From Pseudomonas sp. stari2 (GTDB lineage: Bacteria; Pseudomonadota; Gammaproteobacteria; Pseudomonadales; Pseudomonadaceae), in contig NZ_CP099760.1 of NCBI RefSeq assembly GCF_040760005.1, positions 3,157,501 through 3,221,500 on the forward strand: a stretch of DNA of 64,000 nt, written 5' to 3'. The notes beneath the pieces were generated by a model. It searched no databases. It saw nothing but the letters and a program-made list of their open reading frames with translations, and was not told where the DNA came from. The position numbers and the translations under genes are program-made. Shown here one piece after another: positions 52,444 through 61,629 of the stretch (within the stretch, counting starts at the first letter, position 1; every line of letters starts with the position of its first letter).

Positions 52444-53979
52444 TTAATGGTGAGTTAATGCATCGATGAAGTCTGCGGCCGGCATCGGTTTGCCAAACAG
52501 ATAGCCTTGCAGAAAGTTGACGTGATGCGCGGCCAGATAATCGGCCTGGACCTGTGTTTCCACGCCTTCGGCCACAATGCCCAGATCCAGTTTGGCGCAG
52601 AGTTCGATGATGCTGTCCAGAATGTGTCGGGACAGGGCGTCCTTATCAATCATGGCGACGAATGTCTGGTCGATCTTCAAAAAGTCGACATTGAATGTTC
52701 TCAAATAGCCCAGGCTCGAATGACCGGTGCCGAAGTCGTCGATGGCGATTTTCACATCCATGGCGCGCAATTGTGCAAATAACTGATGGGTGATGTCGGT
52801 GGGCTCGATCAGCTCGCGTTCGGTCAGCTCCAGGACCAGGCTGATGCTGCCGGGGGCAAAAGCCGCCAGAAACTCGCGGCAATCTTCCAGCAACTCGAGA
52901 TCGTGGCAGTGACTGGCCGTAATGTTGATGCCGATATGAAAAGGGGCTTCGAATGAAGCAGACAGCGGCCCGAGCACCACAGCGGTCTGCTGCATCAATG
53001 AACGGGTCATCGGCACGATCAGCCCGGAGTGTTCTGCGAACGGTATGAACATATCCGGACGCACCAGGCCTTCCTTGGGATGATTCCAGCGCATCAGCAC
53101 TTCGCAGCCCGACCAGCGCTCGCTGTCGCCGTAGACCACCGGTTGAAAGTAGGGAATGAACTCTCCGGCTTCCAGCGCGCGCAGCATTTCGTGACTGGGG
53201 GATGTCGCGCGGTTCTGCACGATATAGCCAATCGCCCCGGACACCGCCCCAAAGAAAATCAGCAGACTGAATAGTGGCGGGTATTCGTCGCTCATGTAGT
53301 TCCAGGTTTCATCTTCAGGGAAACCGGCTCTCACGGTGTAGGCATAGTGTGGAGAGTTCAACGTGCTCTGGGCCACCGGTAACTCAGGGAGGGGGCCTTG
53401 ATGCACTTTGCCGTCGGCCGAAAGCCAGTTATTACCCACTTGCAGCAATAACAATGTCTGCCGGCCGATCAGGCGCAGGATATTGCTCAGGTGATAGCCG
53501 TCCAGCGTCGTCAGGGCGCCGCCCCGGCCATCGCTCAGTCGATACACCAGCAGCGCCGTATCAGGCGTAACCGGGTTGCCGTTCATGAGCCATAACTTGC
53601 CTTGGGTGTAGTCCCCCGGATTGACGGTTTCCTTGAAGTCGCCGAACAACGAACTGCAATAGAGGTTGTTGTCCCACACCAGATTGGTCGAACGTACGAA
53701 CGGGCGGCGGGTGACCTGTTCGCGCAGGGCCAGTTTGACATCCTCGCAGGTCTGGCCCGCCAACGGCAGCAATTCCCGGGCGGATTGGGCGGTGTTGTCG
53801 AGCATCAGGTCCAACTGGCGCAAGGCCTCCTCGGCGGTTTGCCGGGAGCTCTGCTCCAGCGTGCGCTCGGCCTGCATATGCAGAATGACAGTGCCGATGA
53901 TGATCGGCAGCAAACCGCACAGCAGCGTCACGATGATTCGGGTGCTGCGTTGGCGGCGGGGCCTGACGGTCAGAGGCAT
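52444..53979 (-). CDS. CSS-motif/EAL cyclic-di-GMP phosphodiesterase
   Basis: 511 aa. Transmembrane segment about 13-35, periplasmic sensor with the CSS motif (LYCSSLFGDF), second transmembrane segment about 225-250, then an EAL domain. Catalytic and metal residues are all visible: CEVLMRW, NITASH, ELTERE, IDDFGTGHSSLGYL, FLKIDQ and EGVET. It should hydrolyse c-di-GMP, its periplasmic part sensing redox or disulfide state in CSS family proteins. ATG at 53979 has AGGA upstream and is preferred to 54066. No diguanylate cyclase partner nearby. Confidence 0.9.
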   Translation of the reverse strand: MPLTVRPRRQRSTRIIVTLLCGLLPIIIGTVILHMQAERTLEQSSRQTAEEALRQLDLMLDNTAQSARELLPLAGQTCEDVKLALREQVTRRPFVRSTNLVWDNNLYCSSLFGDFKETVNPGDYTQGKLWLMNGNPVTPDTALLVYRLSDGRGGALTTLDGYHLSNILRLIGRQTLLLLQVGNNWLSADGKVHQGPLPELPVAQSTLNSPHYAYTVRAGFPEDETWNYMSDEYPPLFSLLIFFGAVSGAIGYIVQNRATSPSHEMLRALEAGEFIPYFQPVVYGDSERWSGCEVLMRWNHPKEGLVRPDMFIPFAEHSGLIVPMTRSLMQQTAVVLGPLSASFEAPFHIGINITASHCHDLELLEDCREFLAAFAPGSISLVLELTERELIEPTDITHQLFAQLRAMDVKIAIDDFGTGHSSLGYLRTFNVDFLKIDQTFVAMIDKDALSRHILDSIIELCAKLDLGIVAEGVETQVQADYLAAHHVNFLQGYLFGKPMPAADFIDALTHH

Positions 53980-54094
53980 GGGCGCATCCTGTTGCGGTGG
54001 TGTGTGGCTCTCGACGGCAGGCGGGGCAAGGATGCACCTTCTGGAAAGCGTTGAGTCTGTGCCCATGATAGATGGCCGTTGGCGCTTGCGCCGC

Positions 54095-54967
54095 TCAGCG
54101 GTAATCCAGTGCAGTCGCCAGTTTGATGAAAGCCAGAGTGGCGGGTGATGACTGACGCTGGTCCAGCACGGCCAGGCCGATGTGCCTCGCCACGGGGGGC
54201 GACAGTGGCCTTTTCACGTATTGCGGATCTGGCTCGTTGGGTAGCGAACCTTCGGCAACGATGGTGATGGCGTCGCCCCGGCTCACGGTATCGAGGGTAC
54301 TCAGCAGTTGCGAGCAGCGGTATCGGATATTCGGGCTTAGCCTTGCCGCGTTGAACAGTCGCGATACCAGCTCCGAAGAGCCTGCTTCGGTGAGTACGAA
54401 CGGGTCGCTGCAAAGGTCTTTCAGGCTCAGTTGCGCCCGCGTGGCCAGAGGATGGTCGAGCCGGAGCAGGGCGACCATCTGGTCCTCCATCAGGGCAAAC
54501 GTATCGAAGCGTTCTTCGGGCAATACCACGAAACCTATATCGATCCGTCGCTCGTCAAGCCACTGGAGTACCTGGCGGTCCGGACCCTCGTCGATGTGAA
54601 CCTCGATGCCCGGGTGCGCTTGCCGAAAATGCCGGAGAATCCGCGGCAACAACCTGATCGATGAGGTCGGGCCGAACGAGCCGATACGCAAGGTGCCGCT
54701 TTTCAGCCCGCGTGCATCGGCGGCTTCCTGGCGCAATGTGTTGGCCAGCCCGAGCATCGCCCGTGCGCGCAGCAGCAATTGCTCGCCAATATCGCTGAGT
54801 TCGACTTGCGATTGATGCCGGCGAAACAATTCGACACCCAGTTCCTGCTCCAGTGACTTCAAAGCATGGGACACCGCCGACTGGGAAATCCCCAGACGAT
54901 GGGCCGCGAGGGTGAAGCCGCGTAGCTCGGCCACCAGAGAGAAAATTTCGAGCTGGGTCAAAGTCAT
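54095..54967 (-). CDS. LysR-type transcriptional regulator
   Basis: 290 aa. N-terminal winged HTH (FSLVAELRGFTLAAHRLGIS, QSAVSHALKSLEQELGVELF) and an effector domain from about residue 90. Divergent from the EamA-type exporter at 55045 with a 77-base gap, the classic LTTR layout, so it probably controls that gene in response to an unknown ligand. Confidence 0.9.
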   Translation of the reverse strand: MTLTQLEIFSLVAELRGFTLAAHRLGISQSAVSHALKSLEQELGVELFRRHQSQVELSDIGEQLLLRARAMLGLANTLRQEAADARGLKSGTLRIGSFGPTSSIRLLPRILRHFRQAHPGIEVHIDEGPDRQVLQWLDERRIDIGFVVLPEERFDTFALMEDQMVALLRLDHPLATRAQLSLKDLCSDPFVLTEAGSSELVSRLFNAARLSPNIRYRCSQLLSTLDTVSRGDAITIVAEGSLPNEPDPQYVKRPLSPPVARHIGLAVLDQRQSSPATLAFIKLATALDYR

Positions 54968-55044
54968 GAGTAAAAGCTCATTTTACGATGATCGAGAATT
55001 ATTCGAATGATACGGCATCCGTCAGTTTCGTCGTCGAGAGCGTT

Positions 55045-55992
55045 ATGAATAGTCATGAATCAATCCATCCGGTGGCCTCGGACATGCCCGTCTATCTGAA
55101 CCTCGCCATGGTCAGCATGATCTGGGGCGGGACCTGGGTGGCCGGGCGATTTCTCGCCGGCAGCCTGAGTCCGATCCTCGCTGCCAGCCTTCGGTTCTTG
55201 CTGGCCAGCGTCGCGTTGCTCTGTTTTCTATGGCTGGCGCGGATTCCCTTCGCACGCCCGAATCCCGGGCAATGGCTGCAACTGGCATTGCTGGGGTTCT
55301 TCGGGATTTTCTTCTACAACCTTTGCTTCTTTTACGGCCTGCAATACATCAATGCGTCGCGGGCCTCGCTGATCGTTGCGTTGAATCCGGCGGTGATCGG
55401 CCTGGCATCCTGGCTGCTGCTCAAGGAGCGTCTGAGTCGACTGAAAATCATCGGGATCCTGATCTGCATCGGCGGCGCCGGTGTGGTGATCGTGAGTCGT
55501 AATCCGCAACTGCTGGCTGCGACACCAGACGCCTGGATCGGCGATCTGCTGATTCTCGGCTGCGTGTTGAGCTGGGGTATTTACTCGCTGTTTTCCCGCA
55601 GCCTCAATCAGAGCATCGGCCCGTTGCAGACGGTGGCCTTTTCGATTCTGCTCGGCACGCTGATGCTCTGGGCGCTGGCTGCCGTTCGCGGCGAAGTGAG
55701 CGGGGCGGCGGTGGCCAATCTCGGGATGACGCAATGGCTGAGTCTGATCTATCTCGGGGGCTTGGGTTCGGCGCTGGCGTACATCGGTTACTACGACGGC
55801 ATCCGCAAAATCGGTGCGACCCGCTCCGGCGTGTTCATTGCGCTTAACCCGCTGACCGCCGTGCTGGCTGGCGCCATCCTGCTGGGCGAGCAACTGACAA
55901 TACCCATGAGTCTGGGCGGTGCGCTGATTCTGGCGGGCATCTGGCTATGCAACAAACCCCTTGCACCGGCCCGAAAAAAGCGGATTTTATAG
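55045..55992 (+). CDS. EamA/DMT-family transporter
   Basis: 315 aa with ten predicted transmembrane segments in two EamA repeats (SMIWGGTWVAGRFLAGSLSP, near residue 25; ILGCVLSWGIYSLFSRSL, near residue 180). ATG at 55045 (MNSHESIHPVAS) is preferred, with GAGAG upstream. Divergent from a LysR regulator. Small-molecule efflux; substrate unknown. Confidence 0.85.
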   Translation: MNSHESIHPVASDMPVYLNLAMVSMIWGGTWVAGRFLAGSLSPILAASLRFLLASVALLCFLWLARIPFARPNPGQWLQLALLGFFGIFFYNLCFFYGLQYINASRASLIVALNPAVIGLASWLLLKERLSRLKIIGILICIGGAGVVIVSRNPQLLAATPDAWIGDLLILGCVLSWGIYSLFSRSLNQSIGPLQTVAFSILLGTLMLWALAAVRGEVSGAAVANLGMTQWLSLIYLGGLGSALAYIGYYDGIRKIGATRSGVFIALNPLTAVLAGAILLGEQLTIPMSLGGALILAGIWLCNKPLAPARKKRIL

Positions 55993-56097
55993 AGAGGGCA
56001 GACAACCCTGATTACGCTGTGTAGAATCCGGTTACGCATACAATAATAATCGTCTTCTGGCAGCAGAAGCCTCGCCCGCAAGAGCCTTGGGTCGACA

Positions 56098-56202
56098 ATG
56101 AAGATATTCGGGTTTCAACTGATCTACGGTGACTTCCTCGCCCGCAGTGTGCGTGGCATCTCCTGTGCGCCACCCACCGGCCTCAGCATTACTGACAAAT
56201 AA
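56098..56202 (+). CDS. Possible small ORF upstream of hpd
   Basis: 34 codons, MKIFGFQLIYGDFLARSVRG followed by ISCAPPTGL. It ends 36 bases before the hpd ATG on the same strand. The ribosome site is weak. It might be a leader, a small protein, or chance. Confidence 0.25.
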   Translation: MKIFGFQLIYGDFLARSVRGISCAPPTGLSITDK

Positions 56203-56238
56203 CTCTGGTTAATTGATAAGAATGATGAGGCGCCAACC

Positions 56239-57315
56239 ATGGCAGATTTATACGAAAACCCAATGGGCCTGATGGGCTTCGAGTTCATCGAGTTCGCATC
56301 GCCGACACCTGGCACCCTGGAGCCGATCTTCGAGATCATGGGCTTCACCAAGGTCGCGACCCACCGTTCCAAGAACGTGCACCTGTACCGCCAGGGCGCG
56401 ATCAACCTGATCCTCAACAACGAACCCCACAGCGTTGCTTCATACTTCGCCGCCGAGCACGGCCCGTCCGTTTGCGGCATGGCGTTCCGGGTCAAGGACT
56501 CGCAGAAGGCCTACAAACGTGCGCTGGAACTCGGTGCTCAGCCAATCCACATCGAAACGGGCCCGATGGAGCTGAACCTCCCGGCGATCAAAGGCATTGG
56601 CGGCGCGCCGCTGTACCTGATCGACCGTTTCGGCGAAGGCAGCTCGATTTATGACATCGACTTCGTGTTCCTGGAAGGCGTTGACCGCAACCCGGTCGGT
56701 GCCGGCCTGAAGATCATCGACCACCTGACCCACAACGTGTATCGCGGCCGCATGGCCTACTGGGCGAACTTCTACGAGAAACTGTTCAACTTCCGCGAGA
56801 TCCGTTACTTCGACATCAAGGGCGAATACACCGGTTTGACCTCGAAAGCGATGACCGCGCCGGATGGCATGATCCGCATCCCGCTCAACGAAGAATCGTC
56901 GAAGGGCGCCGGGCAGATCGAAGAATTCCTGATGCAGTTCAACGGCGAAGGCATCCAGCACGTGGCGTTCCTCACTGACGACCTGGTCAAGACCTGGGAT
57001 CAGTTGAAGAAGATCGGCATGCGCTTCATGACTGCGCCGCCGGACACCTACTACGAAATGCTCGAAGGCCGCCTGCCGAACCATGGCGAGCCGGTCGATC
57101 AACTGCAATCGCGCGGCATCCTGCTTGATGGCGCGTCGGACAAAGACGACAAGCGTCTGCTGTTGCAGATCTTCTCGGAAACCCTGATGGGCCCGGTGTT
57201 CTTCGAATTCATCCAGCGTAAAGGCGATGATGGTTTCGGCGAAGGCAACTTCAAGGCATTGTTCGAATCGATCGAGCGTGACCAGGTGCGTCGTGGTGTA
57301 CTCGCTACCGAGTAA
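56239..57315 (+). CDS. hpd: 4-hydroxyphenylpyruvate dioxygenase
   Basis: 358-aa Fe(II) enzyme converting 4-hydroxyphenylpyruvate to homogentisate in tyrosine catabolism. The 2-His-1-Glu site is readable: His near '[11 protein letters not shown]', 'GIQHVAFLT', and Glu in '[10 protein letters not shown]' near the C-terminus. Length matches Pseudomonas Hpd (357). The gene starts at 56239 after AGGCGCC. Homogentisate dioxygenase genes are not in the window. Confidence 0.96.
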   Translation: MADLYENPMGLMGFEFIEFASPTPGTLEPIFEIMGFTKVATHRSKNVHLYRQGAINLILNNEPHSVASYFAAEHGPSVCGMAFRVKDSQKAYKRALELGAQPIHIETGPMELNLPAIKGIGGAPLYLIDRFGEGSSIYDIDFVFLEGVDRNPVGAGLKIIDHLTHNVYRGRMAYWANFYEKLFNFREIRYFDIKGEYTGLTSKAMTAPDGMIRIPLNEESSKGAGQIEEFLMQFNGEGIQHVAFLTDDLVKTWDQLKKIGMRFMTAPPDTYYEMLEGRLPNHGEPVDQLQSRGILLDGASDKDDKRLLLQIFSETLMGPVFFEFIQRKGDDGFGEGNFKALFESIERDQVRRGVLATE

Positions 57316-57328
57316 TCCGCATCAAATG

Positions 57329-57367
57329 TAAAAAAGCCCGGCCTGCAATTGCAGGCCGGGCTTTTTA
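57329..57367. terminator. Bidirectional terminator between hpd and rarD
   Basis: Long perfect stem AAAAAGCCCGGCCTGCAA / TTGCAGGCCGGGCTTTTT with no loop bases beyond the palindrome centre, flanked by A and T runs. Confidence 0.92.
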
Positions 57368-57376
57368 TTGCGCGTC

Positions 57377-58258
57377 TTACGGGCGCCGCTGGCGCATCAG
57401 ATGCTTGAACCCTTCAAACACCAGCACTACCACCGCGAGCCAGATCGGGATGTAGGTCAGCCACTCTCCGGGTTTGATACTCTCGCCGAGCAGCAGCGCC
57501 ACACCGAGCAGCAACACCGGCTCCACGTAACTCAACAAGCCGAACAGGCTGAATGGCAGCAAGCGGCTGGCGATGATGTACACCACCAGCGCCGACGCGC
57601 TGATCAGACCGAGCAGCGGAATCAGCCACGCCAGCGCCGGGTACTGATCGAAGACGCCGAAACCCTGTTCACCACCGCGCACAAACCAGTACGCCGCCGG
57701 CAGCATCAGGGTCATGTCGACCCACAAGCCGCCGAGGTTGTCGGTCTTGAGGTATTTGCGCAGCACGAAATACAACGGGTAACCGACGACCACCACCAGC
57801 GTCGCCCAGGAAAACCCGCCGACCTGATACAGCTCGTTCAACACGCCGAGGCTGGCAAAGAACACCGCGATTTTTTGCAGGTACGACAGGCTTTCGCCAT
57901 AAGCGATGCGTCCCGTCAGCACCATCGCCAGCGGCAACAGAAAGTAGCCCAGCGACACATCGAGGCTGTAGCCATTGAGCGGCGCCCACATGAACAGCCA
58001 CAACTGCACGCCCAGCAACGCAGACGACAGGATCAGGCCACCGATCAGCTTCGGCAGCGCAGGGATTCGGCGCAGCAGCTCCAGCACCCGCCGCCATTCG
58101 CCGGACAACAACATGAACAGGGTCATGCAGGGCACGGTCAGCAGCATCCGCCAACCGTAGATTTCCACGCCGCTCAACGGGGTGAGCAACGAGGTGTAGT
58201 AATACATGACGGCAAACAGCGTCGAAGCTGTTACCGAGAGAGCGATACCTTTAGACAA
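57377..58258 (-). CDS. rarD: RarD-like EamA transporter
   Basis: 293 aa, ten transmembrane segments, MSKGIALSVTASTLFAVMYY start, GYSLDVSLGYFLLPLAMVLTGRI and SYVEPVLLLGVALLLGE: the RarD/chloramphenicol-sensitive protein subgroup. Function in Pseudomonas unknown. Convergent with hpd across a shared terminator. Confidence 0.85.
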   Translation of the reverse strand: MSKGIALSVTASTLFAVMYYYTSLLTPLSGVEIYGWRMLLTVPCMTLFMLLSGEWRRVLELLRRIPALPKLIGGLILSSALLGVQLWLFMWAPLNGYSLDVSLGYFLLPLAMVLTGRIAYGESLSYLQKIAVFFASLGVLNELYQVGGFSWATLVVVVGYPLYFVLRKYLKTDNLGGLWVDMTLMLPAAYWFVRGGEQGFGVFDQYPALAWLIPLLGLISASALVVYIIASRLLPFSLFGLLSYVEPVLLLGVALLLGESIKPGEWLTYIPIWLAVVVLVFEGFKHLMRQRRP

Positions 58259-58348
58259 ACTGTCCTCGCGGGGGTGATGGTCAAACGGGGCGCGCAGGAT
58301 ACGTGTTTTTTGTGCTGAATATTGGCCGAGTGATCAATATTTCCAACA

Positions 58349-58386
58349 TTCGACACAGGTCCCCTGAGAACAGAGACCTGTGTCGA
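58349..58386. repeat. Inverted repeat between rarD and the aldo/keto reductase
   Basis: 13-bp perfect arms TTCGACACAGGTC / GACCTGTGTCGAA, 12-base loop. It is 12 bases after the reductase stop. No T-run, so a Rho-type end or processing hairpin rather than a classic intrinsic terminator. Confidence 0.5.
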
Positions 58387-58397
58387 AGCGTAGGTGC

Positions 58398-59411
58398 TTA
58401 AGCCAGCCGCGGTTTCCGGCCCGACACAAAATGGCTCACATCATTAAACCCCGGCGTAGACGCATGCCCCGGCGTCACCAGCGAATCGATAAACGCCTCA
58501 TCCTCCGCTGTAATCTTCACCGCCTGCGCCTTGGTGTAGGCATCCCACTGTTCTTCAGTACGCGGCCCGACAATCGCCGACGTCACCGCGCCGTTGTTCA
58601 GCACCCAGGCAATCGCAAACTCGACAATCCCGACTCCGCGCTCTTTTGTGTATTGCTGAATCTGCTGGGCAATGCGCAGCGACTCTACTCGCCATTCCGT
58701 CTCCAGAATCCGCTTGTCCTGACGCCCGGCACGGCTGTTGGCGTCCGGGGTTACGTCCGGCGCGTATTTGCCGCTGAGCACACCACGGGCCAGCGGGCTG
58801 TAAGGCACCACGCCGAGGCCGTAAGTCTGGGCGGCGGTGATCTGTTCGGTTTCGGCCTGACGGTTGACGATGTTGTACAGCGGTTGGCTGATCACCGGGC
58901 GATCAACGCCGAGTTTGTCCGCCACGCGAATCACCTCGGCGATCCGCCAGCCACGATAGTTCGACAGGCCCCAATAACGGATCTTGCCCTGGCGAATCAG
59001 ATCGCCAATCGCCGAGATCGTGACTTCCAACGGGGTGTTGTGGTCTTCGCGGTGCAGGTAATAGATGTCGAGGTAGTCGGTGCCGAGCCGGGTCAGGCTG
59101 GCCTCCAGACCATTGAAAATGTGCTTGCGGCTCAGACCGCTGCGATTCGGCACGCCGTCCACCGGGCCGAAGCCGACCTTGGTCGCCAGCACCCATTCAT
59201 GCCGATGACGGGCGATGGCCTCGCCGACGATCTCTTCCGAGCGGCCGTTGGTGTAGACGTCCGCCGTGTCGATGAAATTGATGCCCTGATCCCAGGCCTT
59301 GTCGATGATACGCAGCGAGTCCTCCGCGCTGGTCTGCTCGCCGAACATCATCGTGCCGAGGGTGAGGGTGGACACCTGCAACCCCGAATGACCCAGTGTG
59401 CGATAGCTCAT
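58398..59411 (-). CDS. Aldo/keto reductase
   Basis: 337 aa (beta/alpha)8-barrel NADPH oxidoreductase. Tetrad residues visible: FIDTADVYTNG (Asp and Tyr), WVLATKVGFG (Lys), and YLHREDHNTPLEVT (His). Similar in length to the AKR11/YajO-type. ATG at 59411. Substrate not determinable. It is downstream of a LysR gene on the same strand, 69 bases away. Confidence 0.88.
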   Translation of the reverse strand: MSYRTLGHSGLQVSTLTLGTMMFGEQTSAEDSLRIIDKAWDQGINFIDTADVYTNGRSEEIVGEAIARHRHEWVLATKVGFGPVDGVPNRSGLSRKHIFNGLEASLTRLGTDYLDIYYLHREDHNTPLEVTISAIGDLIRQGKIRYWGLSNYRGWRIAEVIRVADKLGVDRPVISQPLYNIVNRQAETEQITAAQTYGLGVVPYSPLARGVLSGKYAPDVTPDANSRAGRQDKRILETEWRVESLRIAQQIQQYTKERGVGIVEFAIAWVLNNGAVTSAIVGPRTEEQWDAYTKAQAVKITAEDEAFIDSLVTPGHASTPGFNDVSHFVSGRKPRLA

Positions 59412-59480
59412 GCCGAAATCCTTTTGTCGGTGGGAAAGCCTCCATCAAATACCAGAAGCATCCGGCGCGGCAAAGTGAAT

Positions 59481-60380
59481 TTATCGGCGCAATGCCTCGC
59501 AACGTTCGCGCAAAAATGCCTGCAACACCTTGACCCGTTCCGACACCTGCACCCGGTGCGGGCACAGCAGATTGAACGGCACACTCTCGCCGTACCAGTC
59601 ATCGAACAGCGTCAGCAGCCGTCCGGCACGTACGTCCTCGGCCACGTCGAGCCAGGCCTTGTAGGCGATGCCGTGCCCGGCGAGTGCCCAGCGGCGGGCG
59701 ACTTCGCCGTCGTCGCTGAGGTAGTCGCCGCGTACTTCAATCTCGACCGTTTCGTCCTCGCGATGGAAGCGCCAGGTGTTGTAAGGCCGACCGTTGCGCA
59801 GGTAGAGCAGGGCGCTGTGTTCGCTCAATTCGGCGGGGTTTTGCGGTGTGCCGTGACGCTCCAGATACGCAGGGCTGGCGCAGGCCATACGCCGATGCTC
59901 AGGCAGAATCGGCAACGCCACCAGCGTCGAATCACTCGGCACACCAAAGCGCAGCGCGACGTCCACCGTCTCGCGAAACAGATCTGCATGCCGGTCGTTC
60001 AGCAACAATTGCAGCTGAATGTGCGGGTGCTCGCGTTTGAAATCGTCCAGCCACGGCAGCAACACATTGCGCCCGAAGTCCGACGGCGCCGCCAGTTGCA
60101 GCACGCCGCTCAGGCCTTCGGTCTGCTGCTTCAGGGCCTGCTCGCCCTCGGCCAGCGTGGCCAGCGCCAGACGCACACTTTCCAGATAGCGCCGGCCTTC
60201 TTCGGTCAGGCGCATGCTGCGGGTCGAGCGGGCGAACAGGCGGATGCCGAGGCGGGTTTCCAGGCGTTTCAATGCGATGCTGGCGGCGGCCGGCGTCAGC
60301 TCCAGCGCCCTGGCGGCGGCGGAAATGCTGCCGGAGTCGGCGGTGCGGACGAAGATTTCCAGATCGAGGATCGAGCTCAT
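59481..60380 (-). CDS. LysR-type transcriptional regulator
   Basis: 299 aa. HTH: FVRTADSGSISAAARALEL, AAASIALKRLETRLGIRLF; effector-binding domain from about 90. Divergent from an SDR/VOC operon starting at 60480, with a 99-base gap that should hold both promoters, and upstream of the aldo/keto reductase. Likely regulates the SDR operon. Confidence 0.9.
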   Translation of the reverse strand: MSSILDLEIFVRTADSGSISAAARALELTPAAASIALKRLETRLGIRLFARSTRSMRLTEEGRRYLESVRLALATLAEGEQALKQQTEGLSGVLQLAAPSDFGRNVLLPWLDDFKREHPHIQLQLLLNDRHADLFRETVDVALRFGVPSDSTLVALPILPEHRRMACASPAYLERHGTPQNPAELSEHSALLYLRNGRPYNTWRFHREDETVEIEVRGDYLSDDGEVARRWALAGHGIAYKAWLDVAEDVRAGRLLTLFDDWYGESVPFNLLCPHRVQVSERVKVLQAFLRERCEALRR

Positions 60381-60479
60381 TGGTAAAAATCCTTTAAAGA
60401 TCCTTCCGATTTACCGGGATTTTTCTTCGATTGGCAACCGGAGAAGATGCAATCTCCTTAAGCCTACCGGAGAACTCTC

Positions 60480-61184
60480 ATGAAACCACTCGACAACCAG
60501 ACTGTTGTGGTCATCGGCGGCAGCAGCGGCATTGGCGCCGCTGTCGCGTCGAACGCTGCTGAACGTGGCGCCCGTGTTTATTCGGTCGGCCGCCGTGTCG
60601 CAACCTCCGAAACCCATGACGGTGTCCGTCATGAAACTGCCGATGTCACTGATGACGCCTCGCTGCGTCAACTGTTCGAAAGCATCGGCGCCTTTGATCA
60701 TCTGGTGATTACCGCAGGGCCGAGCGTCAGCGCCAAGCCGCTGGCCGACAGCGATCTGCTCCAGGCTCAACAGGCGTTCGACGTGAAATTCTGGGGCACC
60801 TTGCGCGCCATTCAAGCGGCGCTGCCGTACCTGAGCGAGCGGGGTAGCATCACCCTGACGTCGGGGTTGCTTTCGCGCAAATTCGTCGCCGGGCAATTCA
60901 TCAAAACCACCCTGAACGCGGCACTTGAATCCCTTGCCAAACAACTGGCCAAGGAGCTGGCGCCGCGTCGGGTCAACGTGATCAGCCCCGGCGTGACCGA
61001 CACCGAAGCTTACGCCGGCATGGACGAAAGCCATCGCAGCGCGATGTTCGCCCGCACCTCGGCCGCTCTTCCGGTGGGCCGGGTCGGAACGCCGCAGGAT
61101 CTGGCCGCCGCATTTATGCTGGTCATGGAAAACGGCTTCATCAGCGGCAGCATCATCGACGTCGACGGAGGTGGATTGTTATGA
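60480..61184 (+). CDS. SDR-family protein lacking the YxxxK catalytic pair
   Basis: 234 aa, Rossmann fold with the cofactor motif GGSSGIG (13-19) and the C-terminal SDR end GFISGSIIDVDGGGLL. At the active site, alignment by the surrounding FIKTTLNAALE places Lys142 where the catalytic Tyr and Asn146 where the Lys should be. It is therefore an atypical SDR with altered or no dehydrogenase chemistry. Its stop overlaps the ATG of the VOC gene (ATGA), so the two are co-translated. LysR regulator is divergent. Confidence 0.82.
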   Translation: MKPLDNQTVVVIGGSSGIGAAVASNAAERGARVYSVGRRVATSETHDGVRHETADVTDDASLRQLFESIGAFDHLVITAGPSVSAKPLADSDLLQAQQAFDVKFWGTLRAIQAALPYLSERGSITLTSGLLSRKFVAGQFIKTTLNAALESLAKQLAKELAPRRVNVISPGVTDTEAYAGMDESHRSAMFARTSAALPVGRVGTPQDLAAAFMLVMENGFISGSIIDVDGGGLL

Positions 61185-61555
61185 CCTGGCACTTCGATCA
61201 CCTGGCGTTCAATGCGCCGGACGGGCAACCGATTCAGGACGCTTTCAATTCCTTATTGGGACTGACGCCGGGGCGACGGCCGCCGTTTCCGTTTCCTGGG
61301 CGGTGGTTGTATCAGGACGGGGAGGCGCTGGTGCATGTGATTGAGCAGCCCGCGCTGGATGAGGCGGCGTTGAGTCATATTGCGTTTCGCACCGATGAAG
61401 ATGCGGCGGTGGTTTTGAAACGGGTGCAGAGCAGTGGGTTGCCGTATCAGGTGGCGCAGGTGCCGGAGGACGGGATCTGGCAGATTTTTGTGCAAATGCC
61501 GGGGGGATTGGTGCTGGAGCTGGATGCGACAGCGGGGGATTTTGTGAGTGTTTAA
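61181..61555 (+). CDS. VOC-superfamily (glyoxalase-like) protein
   Basis: 124 aa. DHLAFNAPDG at the start (metal His), ALVHVIEQP, and IFVQMPGGLVLELD at the end (metal Glu) fit a single-domain vicinal oxygen chelate fold. Translationally coupled to the preceding SDR gene. Reaction unknown. Confidence 0.75.
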   Translation: MTWHFDHLAFNAPDGQPIQDAFNSLLGLTPGRRPPFPFPGRWLYQDGEALVHVIEQPALDEAALSHIAFRTDEDAAVVLKRVQSSGLPYQVAQVPEDGIWQIFVQMPGGLVLELDATAGDFVSV

Positions 61556-61585
61556 TCGTGGCGTTTACGATCTTGGGGCGCCAAT

Positions 61586-61614
61586 AAAAAACGGCCCGAA
61601 GTGGGCCGTTTTTG
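61586..61614. terminator. Bidirectional terminator after the VOC gene and MFS gene
   Basis: Perfect stem AAAAACGGCCC / GGGCCGTTTTT with a GAAGT loop; A/T runs suit both the plus-strand VOC gene and the minus-strand MFS gene. Confidence 0.88.
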
Positions 61615-61629
61615 TGTGCCTGCCGATAA

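Noticed and set aside
58380..60386. 668-codon open frame opposite the aldo/keto reductase and LysR genes
   Set aside because: Low-complexity Arg/His/Gln composition typical of antisense GC-rich frames; both genes on the other strand have complete motifs.
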